A program made the translations under genes and the position numbers. Under the pieces are notes generated by a model, which saw only the letters and a program-made list of their open reading frames with translations, had not been told where the DNA came from and made no database searches. This document shows positions 59,705 to 64,000 of a stretch of DNA of 64,000 nucleotides, piece after piece. The stretch's first letter is position 1; every line of letters starts with the position of its first letter. Origin of the DNA: Mycobacterium barrassiae (GTDB lineage Bacteria; Actinomycetota; Actinomycetes; Mycobacteriales; Mycobacteriaceae); NCBI RefSeq assembly GCF_025822765.1, contig NZ_JACKUK010000014.1, positions 62,001 to 126,000 on the forward strand, in the 5' to 3' direction.

Positions 59705-61333
59705 GTGATCACCGCAACGGACCTCGAGGTCCGCGCAGGCGCGCGCACGCTGCTTTCGACCGAGGGCGCCGCACTGCGGGTGCAACCCGGCGACCGGATC
59801 GGCCTCGTCGGCCGCAACGGCGCGGGCAAGACGACCACGATGCGAATCCTGGCCGGTGAAGGAGAGCCATACGCGGGTTCGATCTCCCGCACCGGTGAAA
59901 TCGGTTATCTGCCACAGGATCCCAAGGAGGGTGACCTCGACGTCCTGGCTCGCGACCGGGTGCTGTCCGCCCGTGGGCTGGACACGCTGCTGGCCGATCT
60001 GGAGAAGCAACAGGCCCTGATGGCCGAGGTCGCCGACGATGCCGCACGCGACAAGGCGGTCCGGCGCTACGGCCAGCTCGAAGAACGGTTCGCCGCCCTC
60101 GGCGGATACGCCGCCGAAAGCGAGGCCGGCCGCATCTGCGCGAGTCTCGGTCTCCCCGAACGGGTTCTGACGCAGCCCCTGCGCACACTCTCCGGCGGGC
60201 AGCGCCGACGGGTGGAGCTCGCGCGCATCCTGTTCGCCGCGTCCGACACCGGGGCCGGGTCGTCAACGACGCTGCTCCTCGACGAACCCACCAACCACCT
60301 CGACGCCGACTCGATCGGCTGGCTGCGCGAGTTCCTGCACCAGCACAAGGGCGGGCTCATCATCATCAGCCACAACGTCGACCTGCTCGCCGAGGTCGTC
60401 AACCGGGTCTGGTTCCTCGACGCGGTGCGCGGTGAGGTCGACGTCTACAACATGGGCTGGCAGAAGTATCTCGACGCCCGTGCCACCGACGAACAGCGTC
60501 GCCGCCGCGAACGGGCCAACGCCGAACGCAAGGCCACCGCGCTGCGCAACCAGGCCGCCAAGATGGGCGCCAAGGCCACCAAAGCCGTTGCCGCGCAGAA
60601 CATGCTGCGCCGTGCCGACCGGATGATGGCAGCGCTGGACGAGGAACGGGTGGCCGACAAGGTGGCCCGGATCAAGTTTCCGACCCCGGCGCCCTGCGGT
60701 CGCGTCCCGCTGGTCGCCAAGGGCCTGACCAAGAACTACGGCTCGCTCGAGGTGTTCACCGGCGTCGACCTGGCCATCGACCGGGGGTCGCGCGTCGTGG
60801 TGCTGGGCCTCAACGGCGCAGGCAAGACCACGCTGCTGCGCCTGCTGGCGGGCGCCGAGACCCCGGACGCGGGCACGCTGGAGCCCGGTCACGGGCTGAA
60901 GCTCGGCTACTTCGCGCAGGAACATGACACGCTCGATGACCGGGCGACGGTGTGGGAGAACATCCGCCATGCGGCACCCGATACCGGCGAGCAGGATCTG
61001 CGGGGTCTGTTGGGCGCGTTCATGTTCAGCGGTCCGCAGCTCGAGCAGCCCGCGGGCACGCTGTCGGGCGGCGAGAAGACCAGGTTGGCTCTGGCCGGCC
61101 TCGTCGCGTCCACGGCCAACGTGCTGCTGCTCGACGAGCCGACCAACAACCTCGATCCGGCCTCGCGTGAGCAGGTTCTCGATGCGCTGCGGAGCTATGT
61201 CGGTGCGGTGGTGCTGGTGACCCACGATCCGGGTGCGGCCGAAGCGCTGAACCCGCAACGGGTGGTGCTGCTGCCCGACGGCACCGAGGACTTCTGGTCC
61301 GATGACTATCGGGATCTCATCGAGCTGGCCTGA
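59705..61333 (+). CDS. ABC-F family ATPase
   Basis: A 542-residue soluble protein with two ABC modules, orthologue by position of Rv1473. Walker A sites are GRNGAGKTTTM (about 37-47) and GLNGAGKTTLL (about 367-377); signatures are LSGGQRRRVELAR and LSGGEKTRLALA. The linker ERRKATALRNQAAKMGAKAT-like basic helix reaches the ribosome. ABC-F proteins act on translating ribosomes and can confer antibiotic resistance. GTG 59705 after AGGAGAG. Confidence 0.94.
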   Translation: MITATDLEVRAGARTLLSTEGAALRVQPGDRIGLVGRNGAGKTTTMRILAGEGEPYAGSISRTGEIGYLPQDPKEGDLDVLARDRVLSARGLDTLLADLEKQQALMAEVADDAARDKAVRRYGQLEERFAALGGYAAESEAGRICASLGLPERVLTQPLRTLSGGQRRRVELARILFAASDTGAGSSTTLLLDEPTNHLDADSIGWLREFLHQHKGGLIIISHNVDLLAEVVNRVWFLDAVRGEVDVYNMGWQKYLDARATDEQRRRRERANAERKATALRNQAAKMGAKATKAVAAQNMLRRADRMMAALDEERVADKVARIKFPTPAPCGRVPLVAKGLTKNYGSLEVFTGVDLAIDRGSRVVVLGLNGAGKTTLLRLLAGAETPDAGTLEPGHGLKLGYFAQEHDTLDDRATVWENIRHAAPDTGEQDLRGLLGAFMFSGPQLEQPAGTLSGGEKTRLALAGLVASTANVLLLDEPTNNLDPASREQVLDALRSYVGAVVLVTHDPGAAEALNPQRVVLLPDGTEDFWSDDYRDLIELA

Positions 61334-61373
61334 GCCGGAGAAGCAGAACGGTTTCACCGATTTTCGCCACCGC

Positions 61374-61400
61374 GGTGTAACTGGTTCCTACGCTGGGTAT
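61374..61400 (+). promoter_or_regulatory. SigF-like promoter of the small HTH gene
   Basis: GGTGT (61374-61378), 16 bases, GGGTAT (61395-61400) is the SigF consensus with one mismatch in the -35. Start predicted near 61407, leader about 25 nt. Confidence 0.45.
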
Positions 61401-61432
61401 GCGTCGGGAATCAATCGCACGGGGAGGTGTCG

Positions 61433-61630
61433 ATGAAGAAACTGACCAAGGACAGGGATGAACTTCTCACCGAGTTGAGGAGTGCATACGAAGGGGGTGC
61501 GAGCATTCGCACGCTGGTGGCGTCGACCGGTCGTTCATACGGTTCGATTCACAGCATGCTGCGCGAGTCGGGGACTACCATGCGCAGCCGCGGGGGGCCC
61601 AATCACCGCAGCCGCAAGCACTACAGCTGA
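61433..61630 (+). CDS. small helix-turn-helix protein (Rv1473A-like)
   Basis: A 65-residue basic protein with a recognition-type helix-turn-helix in its middle (LRSAYEGGASIRTLVASTGR then SYGSIHSMLRESG), and a basic tail GGPNHRSRKHYS. It matches Rv1473A by position and length. DNA binding is likely; targets unknown. ATG 61433 follows GGGGAGG by five bases (GTG 61427 also possible). Overlaps the convergent TetR by ten bases. Confidence 0.88.
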   Translation: MKKLTKDRDELLTELRSAYEGGASIRTLVASTGRSYGSIHSMLRESGTTMRSRGGPNHRSRKHYS

Positions 61631-62214
61631 CCATCAGGCTCGGGCTGCATCGAAGCCTGCCGCAACGACGCCTCGACGAGGTCCAGTACGCCGCTGAGCT
61701 TTTCGGGATCGTCACCGGAAGCCAGGCGAGCGACCAGGCCGTCGAGGACGAGATCAAGATACGTCTGCATCACTGCGCTCGGCACGTCGTCGCGTAGCCG
61801 ACCCGCCTGCTTCTGGCGGCGCAGCCGTGCTGTGGTGGCGGCCGACAACTCAGCGGAGCGCTCCATCCAGCCCCGATGGAACTCGGGGTCGTTGCGCAGC
61901 TTGCGTGCGATCTCCAACCGGGTAGCGAGCCAGTCGAACTGTTCGGGTGCGGCCAGCATGTCCCTCATCACCTGCACGAGGCCTTCTCGGGACGCCACGT
62001 CCGCCATCCGTTCGGCGTCCTCGCGTGCCAACTCGAAGAACAGCGTGTCCTTATCGCGAAAGTGATGAAAGATGGCGCCGCGCGACAGCCCGATAGTCTG
62101 CTCGAGCCGTCGCACGGTCGCCTTGTCGTAGCCGTACTCCGCGAAACACCGCCGGGCACCGTCAAGAATCTGCCGGCGCCGCGCCGCCAAATGGTCGTCG
62201 GTGACCCGGGGCAT
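61621..62214 (-). CDS. TetR-family regulator downstream of aconitase
   Basis: A 197-residue TetR regulator, Rv1474c-like. HTH at about residues 15-55 (ILDGARRCFAEYGYDKATVRRLEQ then LSRGAIFHHFRDKDTLF). Its start ATG 62214 is two bases after the acn stop, so it is co-transcribed with acn. Family knowledge suggests it helps control acn itself in response to iron; not tested here. Rest of the protein is an all-helical ligand domain. Confidence 0.92.
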   Translation of the reverse strand: MPRVTDDHLAARRRQILDGARRCFAEYGYDKATVRRLEQTIGLSRGAIFHHFRDKDTLFFELAREDAERMADVASREGLVQVMRDMLAAPEQFDWLATRLEIARKLRNDPEFHRGWMERSAELSAATTARLRRQKQAGRLRDDVPSAVMQTYLDLVLDGLVARLASGDDPEKLSGVLDLVEASLRQASMQPEPDGQL

Positions 62215-62216
62215 GC

Positions 62217-64000
<1,784 letters not shown>

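Overview
The window is high-GC actinobacterial DNA. Its gene order matches the conserved chromosomal segment known in Mycobacterium tuberculosis as roughly Rv1410c-Rv1475c: p55/lprG, rib genes, uvrC-rapZ-cuvA-whiA, gap-pgk-tpiA-secG, the tkt-tal-zwf-opcA-pgl operon, ctaB/ctaA, mptB, the suf operon, trxA, echA12, an ABC-F gene and acn. The presence of ppc, the intein-free sufB and the many non-tuberculosis inserts suggest a saprophytic, probably rapid-growing Mycolicibacterium rather than the M. tuberculosis complex. GTG starts, ATGA/GTGA stop-start overlaps and TANNNT boxes 6-7 nt before start codons (leaderless promoters) are frequent, as expected for mycobacteria.

Layout. 1-9.4 kb: end of an ABC permease, a PfpI/DJ-1 protein behind a SigF-like promoter, the lprG-p55 lipid export pair, riboflavin genes ribC-ribBA-ribH, a PH-domain membrane protein, an acetyltransferase and a lipoprotein gamma-glutamyltranspeptidase. 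9.5-14.4 kb: the overlapping uvrC-rapZ-cuvA-whiA operon. 14.4-18.6 kb: an accessory island with two small coiled-coil or helical proteins, an 880-residue cyclase-STAND protein and a solute-binding-type protein without a signal peptide. 18.7-24.9 kb: lower glycolysis (gap, pgk, tpiA), secG, ppc. 24.9-33.6 kb: a small orphan, a P450, a helical protein and the pentose-phosphate operon. 33.8-38.5 kb: ctaB and ctaA (heme O and heme A synthesis) flanking a DUF1254-type protein, a quinone reductase and an ATP-grasp protein.

38.6-44.3 kb: a TetR/PhlG-like divergent pair with two operator copies, an ABC-2 exporter, the MptB mannosyltransferase and an MDR oxidoreductase. 44.4-50.6 kb: sufR-sufB-sufD-sufC-sufS-sufU-sufT, the iron-sulfur assembly operon, with a SufR-type palindrome over the sufR start codon. 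50.6-56.2 kb: accessory enzymes, including a HAD dehalogenase gene with a one-base frameshift, a glyoxalase, a DUF427 protein, a hydrolase, a CGNR regulator and a MOSC-ferredoxin reductase fusion. 56.3-58.8 kb: an ECF sigma factor, a zinc-site (ZAS) anti-sigma factor and thioredoxin behind a SigH-type promoter. 58.8-64 kb: echA12, ABC-F, a small HTH protein, TetR and acn (cut by the window edge).

No rRNA, tRNA, CRISPR array, insertion sequence or prophage gene was found. No gene-free stretch exceeds 300 bases; the longest are 768-953 and 33614-33790, both promoter regions. The most interesting candidates are the whiA-gap signalling island, the sigma/ZAS/thioredoxin redox module, two two-tier intergenic hairpins with the same architecture, and a GTAGT inverted motif upstream of both heme-synthesis genes.
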